DNA of 64,000 nucleotides from Luteococcus sp038433135 (GCF_038433135.1 NZ_JBCDMV010000024.1:31891-95890); one strand, 5' to 3'. Counted from the stretch's first letter, positions 16,546-25,070 are shown. The notes: generated by a model from the letters alone, not told the origin. Numbers and translations are program-made.

Positions 16546-17928
16546 CTACTTCTTGCCGCGCTTCTCCCGGGCCCGCACCTCGACGTGCACCGGGGAGCCG
16601 GTGAAGCCGAAGTCCTCACGCAGCCGGCGCTCGACGAAGCGCTGGTAGCCCTGGTCGAGCAGCCCGGAGGTGAACAGCACGAAAGTGGGCGGGCAGTTCT
16701 GCGCCTGCGTGCCGAACAAGATGCGCGGCTGCTTGCCACCGCGCAGCGGATGCGGATGGGCGGAGGCGACCCGGCCAAGGAAGGCGTTGAGCTTGCCGGT
16801 GGAGATCCGGGTCTCCCAGCCCTCCAGGGCCTCCTCGATCGCCTTGCTCAGCTTGTCCACATTGCGCCCGGTCAGAGCGGAGATGTTCACCGTCGGCGCC
16901 CACGTGAAGGCCACCAGATCCCGCTCGATCTCACGATCCAGGTAGCGGCGGCGTTCCTCGTCGGTCAGGTCCCACTTGTTGAAGGCGATCACCAGCGCCT
17001 TGCCGGTGTCCTCCACATTGGACAGGATGCGCAGGTCCTGCTCGCTCAGCGGCTCCGACGCGTCGATCACCACCACGCAGACCTCGGCCCGCTCGATCGC
17101 ACCCTGGGTGCGCAGCGACGCGTAGTACTCGTGGCCGCTGGCCTCCTTGACCCGCTTGCGGATGCCGGCGGTGTCGATCAGCCGGTACAGCTGGCCGCCC
17201 ACCTCGCACAGCTCGTCGACGGGGTCAACGGTGGTGCCGGACATGTCGCTGACCACGGCGCGCTGCTGGCCGGAGAGCTTGTTCAGCAGGGAACTCTTGC
17301 CCACATTGGGCTTGCCGACGATCGCCACCCGGCGGGGACCGCCCACCTCGCGGTACTGCTCCTTGGGTGCCTCGGGCAGCACCTCGAGCACGGCATCCAG
17401 CAGGTCGCCGGTGCCGCGGCCGTGAATGGCGGAGATGGCCCACGGCTGCCCCAGACCCAGGTTCCACATGGAGGCCGCCTCGGCCTCGGTGCGCTGGTCG
17501 TCCACCTTGTTGGCGGCCAGCACGACGGGCTTCTTGCTGCGCCGCAGCACCTGCACGACGGCCTCGTCCTCGTCGGTGGTGCCCACCTGGGCATCGACGA
17601 CGAAGAGCACGGCGTCGGCGGCGCCGATCGCCAGCTCGGCCTGCTCGGCAATCTGGTGCGCCAGGCCCCGAGCATCGCTCACCCAACCGCCGGTGTCGAC
17701 CACCACGAACTCGCGGCCATTCCAGTTGGCGTCGTAGCTGACCCGGTCACGGGTGACGCCGGGCGTGTCCTGCACGACGGCGGCGCGCCGGCCCAGGATG
17801 CGGTTGACCAGGGTGGACTTGCCCACATTGGGGCGTCCGACCACGGCCAGCACGGGCTTGATGGCGGTGGATTCGTCGATCTCCGCCTGGAAGGCGTCGA
17901 ATTCGGGCGTGGTGAAGTCATCGGTCAT
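16546..17928 (-). CDS. der: ribosome-assembly GTPase Der (EngA)
   Basis: 460 residues with the diagnostic tandem GTPase domains: first P-loop GRPNVGKS (31-38) with DTPG and NKVD (140-143), second P-loop GKPNVGKS (205-212) with DTAG and NKWD, and a C-terminal KH-like domain ending in a basic tail. Der acts in maturation of the 50S subunit. The ATG at 17928 follows an AAGGA site that overlaps the plsC stop region, giving tight linkage with plsC, cmk and tyrA. Confidence 0.97.
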   Translation of the reverse strand: MTDDFTTPEFDAFQAEIDESTAIKPVLAVVGRPNVGKSTLVNRILGRRAAVVQDTPGVTRDRVSYDANWNGREFVVVDTGGWVSDARGLAHQIAEQAELAIGAADAVLFVVDAQVGTTDEDEAVVQVLRRSKKPVVLAANKVDDQRTEAEAASMWNLGLGQPWAISAIHGRGTGDLLDAVLEVLPEAPKEQYREVGGPRRVAIVGKPNVGKSSLLNKLSGQQRAVVSDMSGTTVDPVDELCEVGGQLYRLIDTAGIRKRVKEASGHEYYASLRTQGAIERAEVCVVVIDASEPLSEQDLRILSNVEDTGKALVIAFNKWDLTDEERRRYLDREIERDLVAFTWAPTVNISALTGRNVDKLSKAIEEALEGWETRISTGKLNAFLGRVASAHPHPLRGGKQPRILFGTQAQNCPPTFVLFTSGLLDQGYQRFVERRLREDFGFTGSPVHVEVRAREKRGKK

Positions 17929-17939
17929 GACGGGATCCT

Positions 17940-18632
17940 TCAGGGCAGTTCCAGACCCACCTCGCGCTGGGCCTGCTGGACGTGCTGCGCGCACAACTGG
18001 CGCAGCCGTTCGGTGAGATCGGCGACCTCACCGGCTCTGCGCGGCCACTCCTGGGCCGGCACAGCAACTGGCTCACTGTACACGACGTGCACCGCTTGCC
18101 GCGGCCTCGGCAAGGAGCGCAGCCCGGTCCCGCCTACCGCGCTGCCGATCAGGGCAACGGGTACCACCGGCGCCCCGGTGACCATCGCCAAGTAGGCTGC
18201 GCCACGCTTGAAATTGGCAAAATCTCCCGCTCCCCGATGGCTCTCGGGAAAGATCACCAGCTTGCGCTCGGCCTCCAGCACCTGCACACACCGCCGGATT
18301 GCCCGCGGATCCGGATTCCACCGGTCGATCGGGATCTGGCCGATGCCGTCCAGCACCGCGGCCAGCGGCTTGGAGCGCCACAGCTCCATCTTGGCCATCG
18401 CCTGCGAATCCGGGGAGACGGCCACGGCCAACGGCCCGTCGAGGATGCCGACGTGGTTGAAGGCCAGGATCGCCCGGCCGTCGGGAATGCGATCGGCGTG
18501 GTGCAACTGCACCCGCCAGAGGGCCTGGAAGCAGGCCCGCACCGGGGCGCGAAAGCTCTTCAGCAGCGGGGTGTGCAGCGGCGGCAACACCGACAGGTCG
18601 GGGACCTGGCCGGGGATGTCCAGCTCCCCCAT
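17940..18632 (-). CDS. plsC: 1-acyl-sn-glycerol-3-phosphate acyltransferase (PlsC family)
   Basis: 230 residues. The acyltransferase motif I is NHVGILDG (H-x4-D; the usual Ser or Thr position is Val), motif II includes IGQIPIDRW, motif III is FPESHRG in place of FPEGTR, and motif IV is VVPVAL. The family transfers acyl chains to lysophosphatidate at the membrane. It starts 1 nt after the cmk stop and ends 11 nt before der, so it is part of that operon. The variant motifs leave the precise acceptor uncertain. Confidence 0.85.
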   Translation of the reverse strand: MGELDIPGQVPDLSVLPPLHTPLLKSFRAPVRACFQALWRVQLHHADRIPDGRAILAFNHVGILDGPLAVAVSPDSQAMAKMELWRSKPLAAVLDGIGQIPIDRWNPDPRAIRRCVQVLEAERKLVIFPESHRGAGDFANFKRGAAYLAMVTGAPVVPVALIGSAVGGTGLRSLPRPRQAVHVVYSEPVAVPAQEWPRRAGEVADLTERLRQLCAQHVQQAQREVGLELP

Positions 18633-18633
18633 C

Positions 18634-19305
18634 TCAGGCCTGCTTGCCGGCGGGCACCATCTGGCAGATCGTGTCGATCACCTGGCCGAGGTCAAGGTGG
18701 GTGGAGTCGATCAGCTCGACGCCCTCGGCGGGCCTCTCGAACTGGCTGACGGTGGCGTCGTCGCGGTCCCGCCGCACCACCTGGTCGGTGACCTGCTCGG
18801 TGTTCACGGCGCCACCCAGCTCGGCCTGACGACGGGCGATCCGCGCTGCCGGGTCGGCCACCAGCAGCACGCGCAGGTCGGCGTCGGGGGCGACGACGGT
18901 GGTGATGTCGCGCCCCTCCACCACGATCCGGCGCTGATGCGCATCGATGATGGCGCGGAACTGCTCATTGAGCCATTCCCGGACGGCCGGGATGGTAGCG
19001 ACGACGGAGACCTTCTCGCTCACCCGGGGGTCACGGATCTCGGCGGTGACGTCGCGGCCGTTGACCGTGGTCGACGGATGCTCCGGGTTCGTACCGGGCA
19101 CGATGGTGGCGCTGGTGACCAGCTCGGTGACCAGCTCGGTCTGCGCCGCATCCAGCCCGGATTCCAGGAAGCAGATCGCCGCTGCCCGGTAGAGCGACCC
19201 CGTGTCGAGGTAGGCCAGACCGAGGCGCTGGGCCACCCCGCGAGAGGTGCTGGACTTGCCGGATCCGCTGGGTCCGTCGATGGCGATGAGCAGGCTGTCG
19301 TTCAC
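18634..19305 (-). CDS. cmk: cytidylate kinase
   Basis: 223 residues. P-loop GPSGSGKSSTSRGVAQRL, then LDTGSLYRA, EGRDITTVVAPDADLRVLL and ARRQAEL match bacterial CMP kinase. It phosphorylates CMP and dCMP with ATP. The GTG at 19305 gives the usual N-terminus (NDSLLIAIDGP); an upstream start at 19362 would overlap tyrA. The neighbouring tyrA, plsC and der genes are the usual actinobacterial companions. Confidence 0.95.
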   Translation of the reverse strand: MNDSLLIAIDGPSGSGKSSTSRGVAQRLGLAYLDTGSLYRAAAICFLESGLDAAQTELVTELVTSATIVPGTNPEHPSTTVNGRDVTAEIRDPRVSEKVSVVATIPAVREWLNEQFRAIIDAHQRRIVVEGRDITTVVAPDADLRVLLVADPAARIARRQAELGGAVNTEQVTDQVVRRDRDDATVSQFERPAEGVELIDSTHLDLGQVIDTICQMVPAGKQA

Positions 19306-19324
19306 CCCAACAGGGTACCGGGGC

Positions 19325-20404
19325 TCATGCGCGCAGCGACCAACCCTTGGTGCGCATCGCATCGCGCAGCCGGGTGGCGTGGTCGGGGCTCACCTCCACG
19401 GAGAGGAAGCCGACCTCGCGGGCGTCGTCGTGTTCGATCGACAGGTCCTCGACGTTGACGCCCTCCTCACCGATGTCAACGAAGAGCCGTGCCAGGGCGC
19501 CGGGGGCATCGGGGATCTCCACCACGACGGCCTCCCAGTCCGTCGGATGCGCACCGTGCTTTCCGGGCAGCAACTTCACCGCGGTGCGCCCGCGGGCCAT
19601 GAAGGCCTCCAGCGCCTCAGGCTCGTCCAGCACCTCGAAGAGCTCGTCCAGCCCCTTGCGGACCCGCTCCAGCTCCAGCCGGACCGCACCGGCATTGGCG
19701 GTGAGGATCTGGCGCCACATCACCGGGTCGCTGCCCGCGATCCGGGTGACATCACGGATGCCCTGCCCGGCGAGTTGCAGATGGGTCGGATCGACGCCAC
19801 GCAGTTGCTGCGCGGTCAGGGTGCTCATCAGCTGCGGCAGGTGGCTGACCTGCGCCACCGCCTCATCATGGTCGGTGGCATCCATCTCCACGATCCGGGC
19901 GCCACACAGCGTCGCCAGGTCACGCACCCGCTGGACGTGCTCCGGCGAGTTCTCCGGGCGGGGGCACACCACCCAGGTGCGATCCACGAACAGATCCGCG
20001 CTGGCGGTCAGCGGTCCGGCGTGCTGCGAACCCGCCATCGGATGCGATCCGACATAGCGGGACAAGTCGGCGCCACTGTCGGTCAGGTCCGCCAGCACCC
20101 GTCCCTTCACCGAGGCGACGTCAGTGACCACTGCCGCCGGGGAGAGCTCCAGCGACTCCAGCACCTCCTGCACCACGGCCGAGGGCGGGGTGGCCACCAC
20201 CACCAGCCGGATCGACTCCGTCTGGGGAAATTCGATCAACCCGGCACCGAGCCCGGCCGCGACGACGGCATGGATGTTGGAGGCATCAACCAGGTGGACC
20301 CGCTCGCCAGCCCGGGTCAGGGCCATCCCGATCGAGGAACCGATCAGTCCGGCACCAACCACCACCACGGGGCCCAGCTCCCCCGTGGCGGAAGCCTCGC
20401 TCAC
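19325..20404 (-). CDS. tyrA: prephenate dehydrogenase with C-terminal ACT domain
   Basis: 359 residues. Rossmann motif GAGLIGSSIG near residue 17, then DVASVKG, SHPMAGSQHAGP (the conserved prephenate-site HPMAG) and DHDEAVAQVSHLPQL define TyrA. The last ~75 residues (WEAVVVEIPDAPGALARLFV) form an ACT domain, probably the tyrosine-sensing regulatory module. It oxidatively decarboxylates prephenate to 4-hydroxyphenylpyruvate. Its GTG start overlaps the pup stop (GTGA, 20401-20404), so translation is coupled to pup, an unusual neighbour. Confidence 0.95.
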   Translation of the reverse strand: MSEASATGELGPVVVVGAGLIGSSIGMALTRAGERVHLVDASNIHAVVAAGLGAGLIEFPQTESIRLVVVATPPSAVVQEVLESLELSPAAVVTDVASVKGRVLADLTDSGADLSRYVGSHPMAGSQHAGPLTASADLFVDRTWVVCPRPENSPEHVQRVRDLATLCGARIVEMDATDHDEAVAQVSHLPQLMSTLTAQQLRGVDPTHLQLAGQGIRDVTRIAGSDPVMWRQILTANAGAVRLELERVRKGLDELFEVLDEPEALEAFMARGRTAVKLLPGKHGAHPTDWEAVVVEIPDAPGALARLFVDIGEEGVNVEDLSIEHDDAREVGFLSVEVSPDHATRLRDAMRTKGWSLRA

Positions 20405-20589
20405 TGCCCGCCCTTCTGCACGAAGCTGCGGACATACTCGGCGGCGTTGTTCTCCAGCAGCCCGTCGATCTCGTCGAGCAGGGCGTCGAAACCCTCGTCG
20501 GAGCCGGTGGTGCTGGCCTGCGGCAGCTCCACCTGTTCGTCCTGCTCGTGGCTGGTGCGGGTGCGGTTGACCCGCTGCTGCTCGCTCAC
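20401..20589 (-). CDS. pup: prokaryotic ubiquitin-like protein Pup
   Basis: 62 residues, mostly disordered, with the Mpa-binding helical region DEGFDALLDEIDGLLENNAA followed by EYVRSFVQKGGQ. The C-terminal Gln of GGQ must be deamidated to Glu by Dop before PafA can ligate Pup to lysines of target proteins. The GTG start has a GAGAGG site. dop lies 10 bp upstream. Downstream come tyrA, cmk, plsC and der instead of the usual prcB-prcA. Confidence 0.95.
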   Translation of the reverse strand: MSEQQRVNRTRTSHEQDEQVELPQASTTGSDEGFDALLDEIDGLLENNAAEYVRSFVQKGGQ

Positions 20590-20599
20590 GTCACGCCTC

Positions 20600-22090
20600 T
20601 CACTGCTGGGTTTGGGAGCTCCAGCCTATCGACTCGCCCCACGTCACCAGGTCACCCATCTCATGCACCGCTGCCAGGCTCGACGCCCACCGTTCCCGGT
20701 CGCCGTCCAGCGGTGAGACCAAGTGGAGGGTTTGCAGGCCCACCGGCGTGGCAAGACTGATCCGATCCCAGTTGGCGGCGACGACATGTTCCGCGAACCG
20801 GCTGACCAGGGTGCCACGCAGCCAGGCGCGGGAATCCGGCGGCGGGCTGTGTCTGGCCTGCTCAACTGCTGTTTCGTCCACCAGGGTCTGCACCGCCCCG
20901 GCAGCTTCCAGCTTGCTGAACAGGCCGTCGGTGAGATCCGCGTAGCGCAGGTCCAGCGCGGTCAGCCGGGGATCATCCCAGCCGCAGCCGTGTCGGGCGC
21001 GCAGTCCGTTCAGCAGCCGCAGCTTGGCGGCCCAGTCCAATCGGTCGGCGCACCGGGCGGGATCGGTGGCCAGGTCGGCGAGAATCGCGTCCCAGTGCCG
21101 CAGCACCAGCTCGGCATCGGTGATCGTGTCGGGTTGTCCCACCTGACCGGTGGCGGCCTCCAGCCACAGCCGCTGCAGCTCGACGGCAGTCCGCGCCACC
21201 CCGTCGATGCACGGCTGGGCGACGGTGCAGGACGGGTCCCGGCTGAAGGCACGCAGCGCGGCCAGCGGGTCGGCCAACTGCGGCAGTCGTGCGCCGGCGA
21301 CGATCGCCCGCAGCGCCAGCTGCGCCGAACCCACCTTGACCAGGGTGGCGACCTGGCTGAGGTTGGCGTCGCCGGTGATCACGTGCAGCCGACGATGGGT
21401 GCGTTGGTCCGAATGCGGCTCGTCGCGGGTGTTGATGATCGGCCGCTTCACCGTGGTCTCCAACCCCACCAGCCGCTCGAAGAAGTCGGCCCGTTGGCTG
21501 AGCTGGAAGCCGGGCTGCTCCCCCGCCTGCCCCAGTCCCACCCGGCCGGCGCCGGTGACCACAACACGGCTGACCAGGAAGCCAGTGAACTGCTCGACGA
21601 TCCGTTGGAAGGACAGCCCCCGCGGCAGGAGGTAGTTCTCGTGACAGCCGTAACTGCGGCCCTTGTTGTCGGTGGTGTTCTTCACCAGGTGGATGCTCAA
21701 CCCGGTGCGTTCGCTGCCGCGACGGGCGGCGTCGGCGTGCAGCCGGTCCCCCGCCCGGTCCCAGATCACTGCATTCGTGGCGGAGGTCACTTCGGGCCCG
21801 GACCACTCCGGGTGGGCGTGGTCCACATAGCTGCGGCCGCCATTGCCCAGCAGCCGGTTGGCCTGGCGAACCTCGTCGGTGAGCAGGTCGGGGTGGGCGA
21901 TCCGGCGCGGCAGCACGGTTCCCCGGGCGTCCACCAGCGGTTGCTCGTCGGCGTAGTCCCAGCGGGTGCCGGGCGCGGCCACGGCCCCGATCACCGCCTC
22001 GGACAGGCTGATCGGGTCGGGCTGGCGCTGCTCCGAGCCCAGCCCGGTGACGAAGACGCCGTACTCGGTCTCCAGGCCCAGGATGCTCAC
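20600..22090 (-). CDS. dop: Pup deamidase/depupylase Dop
   Basis: 496 residues of the glutamine-synthetase-like Dop/PafA fold. Near the start are GLETEYGVFV and TRWDYADEQPLVDARG; then GGRSYVDHAHPEWSGPEV, NTTDNKGRSYGCHENYLLPR and LETTVKRPIINTRDEPHSD. The RWDYE.PL.DARG segment (Dop loop) and overall length distinguish Dop from the ligase PafA, which is not in this window. Dop deamidates Pup-Gln and removes Pup from substrates using ATP/Mg. The GTG at 22090 is preceded by TAGGGT and 6 nt, a leaderless start. Confidence 0.93.
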   Translation of the reverse strand: MSILGLETEYGVFVTGLGSEQRQPDPISLSEAVIGAVAAPGTRWDYADEQPLVDARGTVLPRRIAHPDLLTDEVRQANRLLGNGGRSYVDHAHPEWSGPEVTSATNAVIWDRAGDRLHADAARRGSERTGLSIHLVKNTTDNKGRSYGCHENYLLPRGLSFQRIVEQFTGFLVSRVVVTGAGRVGLGQAGEQPGFQLSQRADFFERLVGLETTVKRPIINTRDEPHSDQRTHRRLHVITGDANLSQVATLVKVGSAQLALRAIVAGARLPQLADPLAALRAFSRDPSCTVAQPCIDGVARTAVELQRLWLEAATGQVGQPDTITDAELVLRHWDAILADLATDPARCADRLDWAAKLRLLNGLRARHGCGWDDPRLTALDLRYADLTDGLFSKLEAAGAVQTLVDETAVEQARHSPPPDSRAWLRGTLVSRFAEHVVAANWDRISLATPVGLQTLHLVSPLDGDRERWASSLAAVHEMGDLVTWGESIGWSSQTQQ

Positions 22091-22096
22091 GCTCGA

Positions 22097-22102
22097 ACCC
22101 TA
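22097..22102 (-). promoter_or_regulatory. -10 box of the leaderless dop-pup operon
   Basis: TAGGGT on the minus strand, 6 nt before the dop GTG. Confidence 0.5.
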
Positions 22103-22115
22103 GCCCGGCCCGGGC

Positions 22116-22230
22116 GCCCAACCCTGCATACGTTGCACATGATGAGCGTCATAGTCGCTGCGTCCCGCGGGGATCTTCCCCGCACTGCCCGGACAATGGT
22201 GCCGGTTGTGCAACACATGCAGGGTTGGGC
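22116..22230. repeat. 24-bp inverted repeat flanking a central palindrome between dop and a divergent gene
   Basis: GCCCAACCCTGCATacGTTG followed by CACA (22116-22139) recurs inverted at 22207-22230 with only the two central bases differing. Between them GCGGGGA-tct-TCCCCGC (22167-22183) forms another perfect stem with nearly the same centre. It could be a symmetric operator for the divergent genes, a small non-autonomous element, or a long hairpin; no target-site duplication is seen. Confidence 0.7.
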
Positions 22231-22248
22231 TCGTGGGACCATCGGTGC

Positions 22249-22680
22249 ATGAGCCAAATCCACGGCGACTGCGACTTCTTCCAGGAAGCCCTGGACGCCC
22301 CCGATGGGCCGCTGGTACTGGACGCCGAGACCGGGCAGGTCCTGCTGAGAACGGCGGCGAACCAGGGCGAGGTGCGGCCGGTGGAATACTGCCCCTTCTG
22401 CGGCGAGTTCCTGAGCAACGAGCACCACGAGTACGTCCCCACGCCCGAAGAGCGACGGGAGCTGGAGGCCGCTATGCGGCCGGTCCTGCAGGCGCTCGCG
22501 CTGCTGGTCAACGATCCGATGCCGATCGTCCAACTGGTGCATGACCGAGCCACCCGTGACGAGGCACTGCACGCGTTGCAGAAGCACCTCGGCCTGAGTG
22601 GGCAGCAGGCCATGGCCATCCTGGACTGCCAGCTCGGCCAGCTGCCGGCGGCCGAGCGCGCCAAGATCCAGCAGCAGTGA
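22249..22680 (+). CDS. small zinc-ribbon-like protein with a GyrA-like C-terminal segment
   Basis: 143 residues. A CPFCG knuckle sits near residue 47, but only one CxxC pair is visible, so zinc binding is uncertain. The C-terminal stretch DEALHALQKHLGLSGQQAMA followed by ILDCQLGQL closely resembles the GyrA/ParC coiled-coil tower helix (..ALxxKxGLSExQAxAILDxRLxxLT). It is too short to be a topoisomerase. Function is unknown. It is divergent from dop across the inverted repeat at 22116-22230. Confidence 0.65.
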   Translation: MSQIHGDCDFFQEALDAPDGPLVLDAETGQVLLRTAANQGEVRPVEYCPFCGEFLSNEHHEYVPTPEERRELEAAMRPVLQALALLVNDPMPIVQLVHDRATRDEALHALQKHLGLSGQQAMAILDCQLGQLPAAERAKIQQQ

Positions 22681-22712
22681 CGTGCTTGCCGCGGTCTCGG
22701 AGGGCGCGCCGA

Positions 22713-22718
22713 TAGGCT
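22713..22718 (+). promoter_or_regulatory. -10 box of the leaderless DUF3054 gene
   Basis: TAGGCT, 6 nt before the ATG at 22725. Confidence 0.45.
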
Positions 22719-22724
22719 GAGGCC

Positions 22725-23072
22725 ATGACGAAGCAAGTTGTGCTGGCCATTGACCTGGCGCTGGTTGTGCTGTTCTCCATCATCGGCGTGCTGAGCCACT
22801 CCGAGAGCCTGCTGAGCCGGCTGATCCCGGTGGTGTGGCCCTTCTTGGTGGCTTGCGCCATCGCCTGGCTGATCATGCTGTGGCGCAAGCGCCCCGTCGG
22901 CACCCTGGGCGCCGGTGTCTTCGTCTGGCTGGTCACCGCCTGGGGCGGCCTGGCCCTGCGCGCCGCGACGGGTGGCGGCACCCAGACCGCCTTCATCGTC
23001 GTCACCACCGTGGTCACCGGGCTCTTCCTGGTGGGCTGGCGACTGCTCCTGAGCAAGAAGCTCACCGCCTGA
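22725..23072 (+). CDS. DUF3054 family membrane protein
   Basis: 115 residues with four transmembrane helices. The N-terminal DLALVVLFSIIGVLSHSE, the VWPFLVACAIAW helix and the LRAATGGGTQTAFIVVTT block are the DUF3054 hallmarks (actinobacteria and archaea). No biochemical role is established. The start appears leaderless. Confidence 0.85.
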   Translation: MTKQVVLAIDLALVVLFSIIGVLSHSESLLSRLIPVVWPFLVACAIAWLIMLWRKRPVGTLGAGVFVWLVTAWGGLALRAATGGGTQTAFIVVTTVVTGLFLVGWRLLLSKKLTA

Positions 23073-23096
23073 GCCCACCAGCTGACCGCGCGGGCC

Positions 23097-23456
23097 TCAC
23101 AGCTGGTGCATCACGCCGTCCAGTCCGGTGATGGAGCCCATCGGCCGGGCCAGCTCTTCGGCAGCCGCCACCAGACGCTCCTCGACTCCCTGCCCGGCCA
23201 TCGAAGCATTGACCACCAGGCCGTGCAGCTGCCACCCCTCGCCGGTGTGCACGCCCAACAGGCCAACCGGAACGGCGTCCACCACCGCCACCAGCGCGAA
23301 GCCCTCACCGCCGGCACGCTGCGCCGCGAACTCCCGAGCCGGAGCCAGCAGAAGGTCGTCGTCGACCAGCGCGTCCAGGTGGTGCGCCTCCAGCCGCGAG
23401 ACCGCTACCTCGGCCTTGCTGGGGCGGGGCTGCCTGCCCACGGGCCTGCGCGCCAT
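23097..23456 (-). CDS. short GNAT-like acetyltransferase domain protein
   Basis: 119 residues. The block VPVGLLGVHTGEGWQLHGLV followed by VNASMAGQGVEERLVAAAEE resembles strands 3-4 and the acetyl-CoA-binding motif A of GNAT enzymes, though the Q/RxxGxG/A signature is reduced to AGQGVE. A usual GNAT domain is about 140-150 residues, so this may be minimal or inactive. Its ATG overlaps the mpa stop (TGATG), so it is translationally coupled to the pupylation ATPase. Confidence 0.55.
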   Translation of the reverse strand: MARRPVGRQPRPSKAEVAVSRLEAHHLDALVDDDLLLAPAREFAAQRAGGEGFALVAVVDAVPVGLLGVHTGEGWQLHGLVVNASMAGQGVEERLVAAAEELARPMGSITGLDGVMHQL

Positions 23457-25069
23457 CAGTCGAGCGCCTGGCCGTGGCCTGCCCCGACGAGGCTGCGGAT
23501 GAAGACAATCCGTTCCCCGCGTCGGCCGCTGATCCGGGCCCAGTCGTCGGGATTGGTGGTGTTGGGCAGGTCCTCGTTCTCCACGAACTCGGCGCGACAG
23601 GCGTCGATGATCCCCTGCCGGGAGACCCCACCGGGGCCGCCGGCCAGCTCATCCTTGATGGCGGCCTTCTTGGCCCGGTCCACGATGTTGCGGATCATCG
23701 CGCCCGAGGCGAAGTCACCGAACCACAGCGTCTCCTTGGCGCCGCTGGCATAGGTCACCTCCAGGAAGCGATTGCCCTCGTCACGGGCGTAGACCTGCTC
23801 GCAGGCCAGCTCGATCAGCCCGGCAACGCCATCGTCGACGTCGGGGTGCAGCGGCACCTGGTCGGTCAGGTACTTGGCGAAGATCTCCGCCGCCCCGGCG
23901 CGCGAGGGCCGTTCCAGCTTGATCTTCACGTCGAGCCGACCGGGACGCAGGATCGCCGGGTCGATCATGTCCTCCCGGTTGGAGGCACCGATGATGATCA
24001 CATTGTCGATGCCCTCCACCCCGTCGATCTCGCTGAGCAGCTGCGGGACGATGGTGTTCTCGACGTCGGAGCTGACGCCCGAACCGCGGGTGCGGAAGAG
24101 CGAATCCATCTCGTCGAAGAAGACGATCACCGGCTTGCCCTCCGACGCGTGTTCCCGCGCCCGGGCGAAGATGGCGCGAATCTGGCGCTCGGATTCGCCG
24201 ACGTACTTGTTGAGCAGCTCGGGGCCCTTGATGTTCAGGAAGTAGGAGCCCGCGCCCTGTTCCAGCCCGGCGCCGAGGGAATTGGCGACGGCCTTGGCGA
24301 TCATCGTCTTGCCGCAACCGGGCGGGCCGTAGAGCAGGATCCCCTTGGGGGCGGTCAGGCCGTAGCGACGGTATGCGTCGCGGTGCAGGAAGGGCAGTTC
24401 GACGGCGTCGCGGATCTGGCTGATCTGCTCGGCCAGCCCGCCGATGTCGGCATAGCTGACATCCGGCACCTCCTCCAGCACCAGTTCCTCCACCCGGCTA
24501 CGGGCGACGCGGGCCAGCGCGAGCCCGGCGCGGCGATCCACCAGGACGGAGTCACCGGCCTCTGGCGGGGTCTGGGACAAGCTGGGGACGGGGGTCAGCA
24601 GCACCTCGTCGCCGCCCGGGCCGGCCACCACCACGCCGCCGGGACCGGCCTCCACCACGGTGGCCAGGTCTCCGGAGAGCAGCGGATCACAGCGCCATAC
24701 GGCGACGCTGGACTCGTTCAGCAGGACGCCGTCGCCGGGCCCGACCGCGTCGTACACCTCGGGCAGTGCGGCCACCCGCAGAATCCGGCCGAAGGCGCTG
24801 ACCTCCAGCGTCACCGGGCGTTCAGCCTTGTCATCCGCGCAATGGCGAGCGATCACCAGCGCCCGGGTGAGCGGCGGCGCGGCCAGCGCATCCACCTCGG
24901 CCTTGAGGGTGACCAGCTTGGCGCGGGCCTCCTTCAGGGTCTGGTTCAGCTTCTCATTGGTGGCCGCCAGGTTGCGGGCGTCGGATCTGGCGTCGGCCAT
25001 CCGCCGCTCGGCGATCTCCAGCCGATGGTTGTAGGCATTGCCCGGGTTGAAGGGCTGCTCGAAGGTCAC
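23456..25069 (-). CDS. mpa: Pup-recognising AAA ATPase Mpa/ARC lacking the proteasome-docking tail
   Basis: 537 residues. An N-terminal coiled coil (~residues 12-62) that captures Pup is followed by two OB-fold segments (~68-190) and the AAA module: Walker A GPPGCGKT (248-255), Walker B VIVFFDEMD (314-322) and the SRH region LLSEIDGVEGIDNVIIIGAS. It forms a hexameric unfoldase for pupylated proteins. The C-terminus is SLVGAGHGQALD; the GQYL tail that opens the 20S proteasome in mycobacteria is missing. The GTG at 25069 follows a GAGGGG site and starts 1 nt after the trmI fusion stop. Confidence 0.93.
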   Translation of the reverse strand: MTFEQPFNPGNAYNHRLEIAERRMADARSDARNLAATNEKLNQTLKEARAKLVTLKAEVDALAAPPLTRALVIARHCADDKAERPVTLEVSAFGRILRVAALPEVYDAVGPGDGVLLNESSVAVWRCDPLLSGDLATVVEAGPGGVVVAGPGGDEVLLTPVPSLSQTPPEAGDSVLVDRRAGLALARVARSRVEELVLEEVPDVSYADIGGLAEQISQIRDAVELPFLHRDAYRRYGLTAPKGILLYGPPGCGKTMIAKAVANSLGAGLEQGAGSYFLNIKGPELLNKYVGESERQIRAIFARAREHASEGKPVIVFFDEMDSLFRTRGSGVSSDVENTIVPQLLSEIDGVEGIDNVIIIGASNREDMIDPAILRPGRLDVKIKLERPSRAGAAEIFAKYLTDQVPLHPDVDDGVAGLIELACEQVYARDEGNRFLEVTYASGAKETLWFGDFASGAMIRNIVDRAKKAAIKDELAGGPGGVSRQGIIDACRAEFVENEDLPNTTNPDDWARISGRRGERIVFIRSLVGAGHGQALD

Positions 25070-25070
25070 G

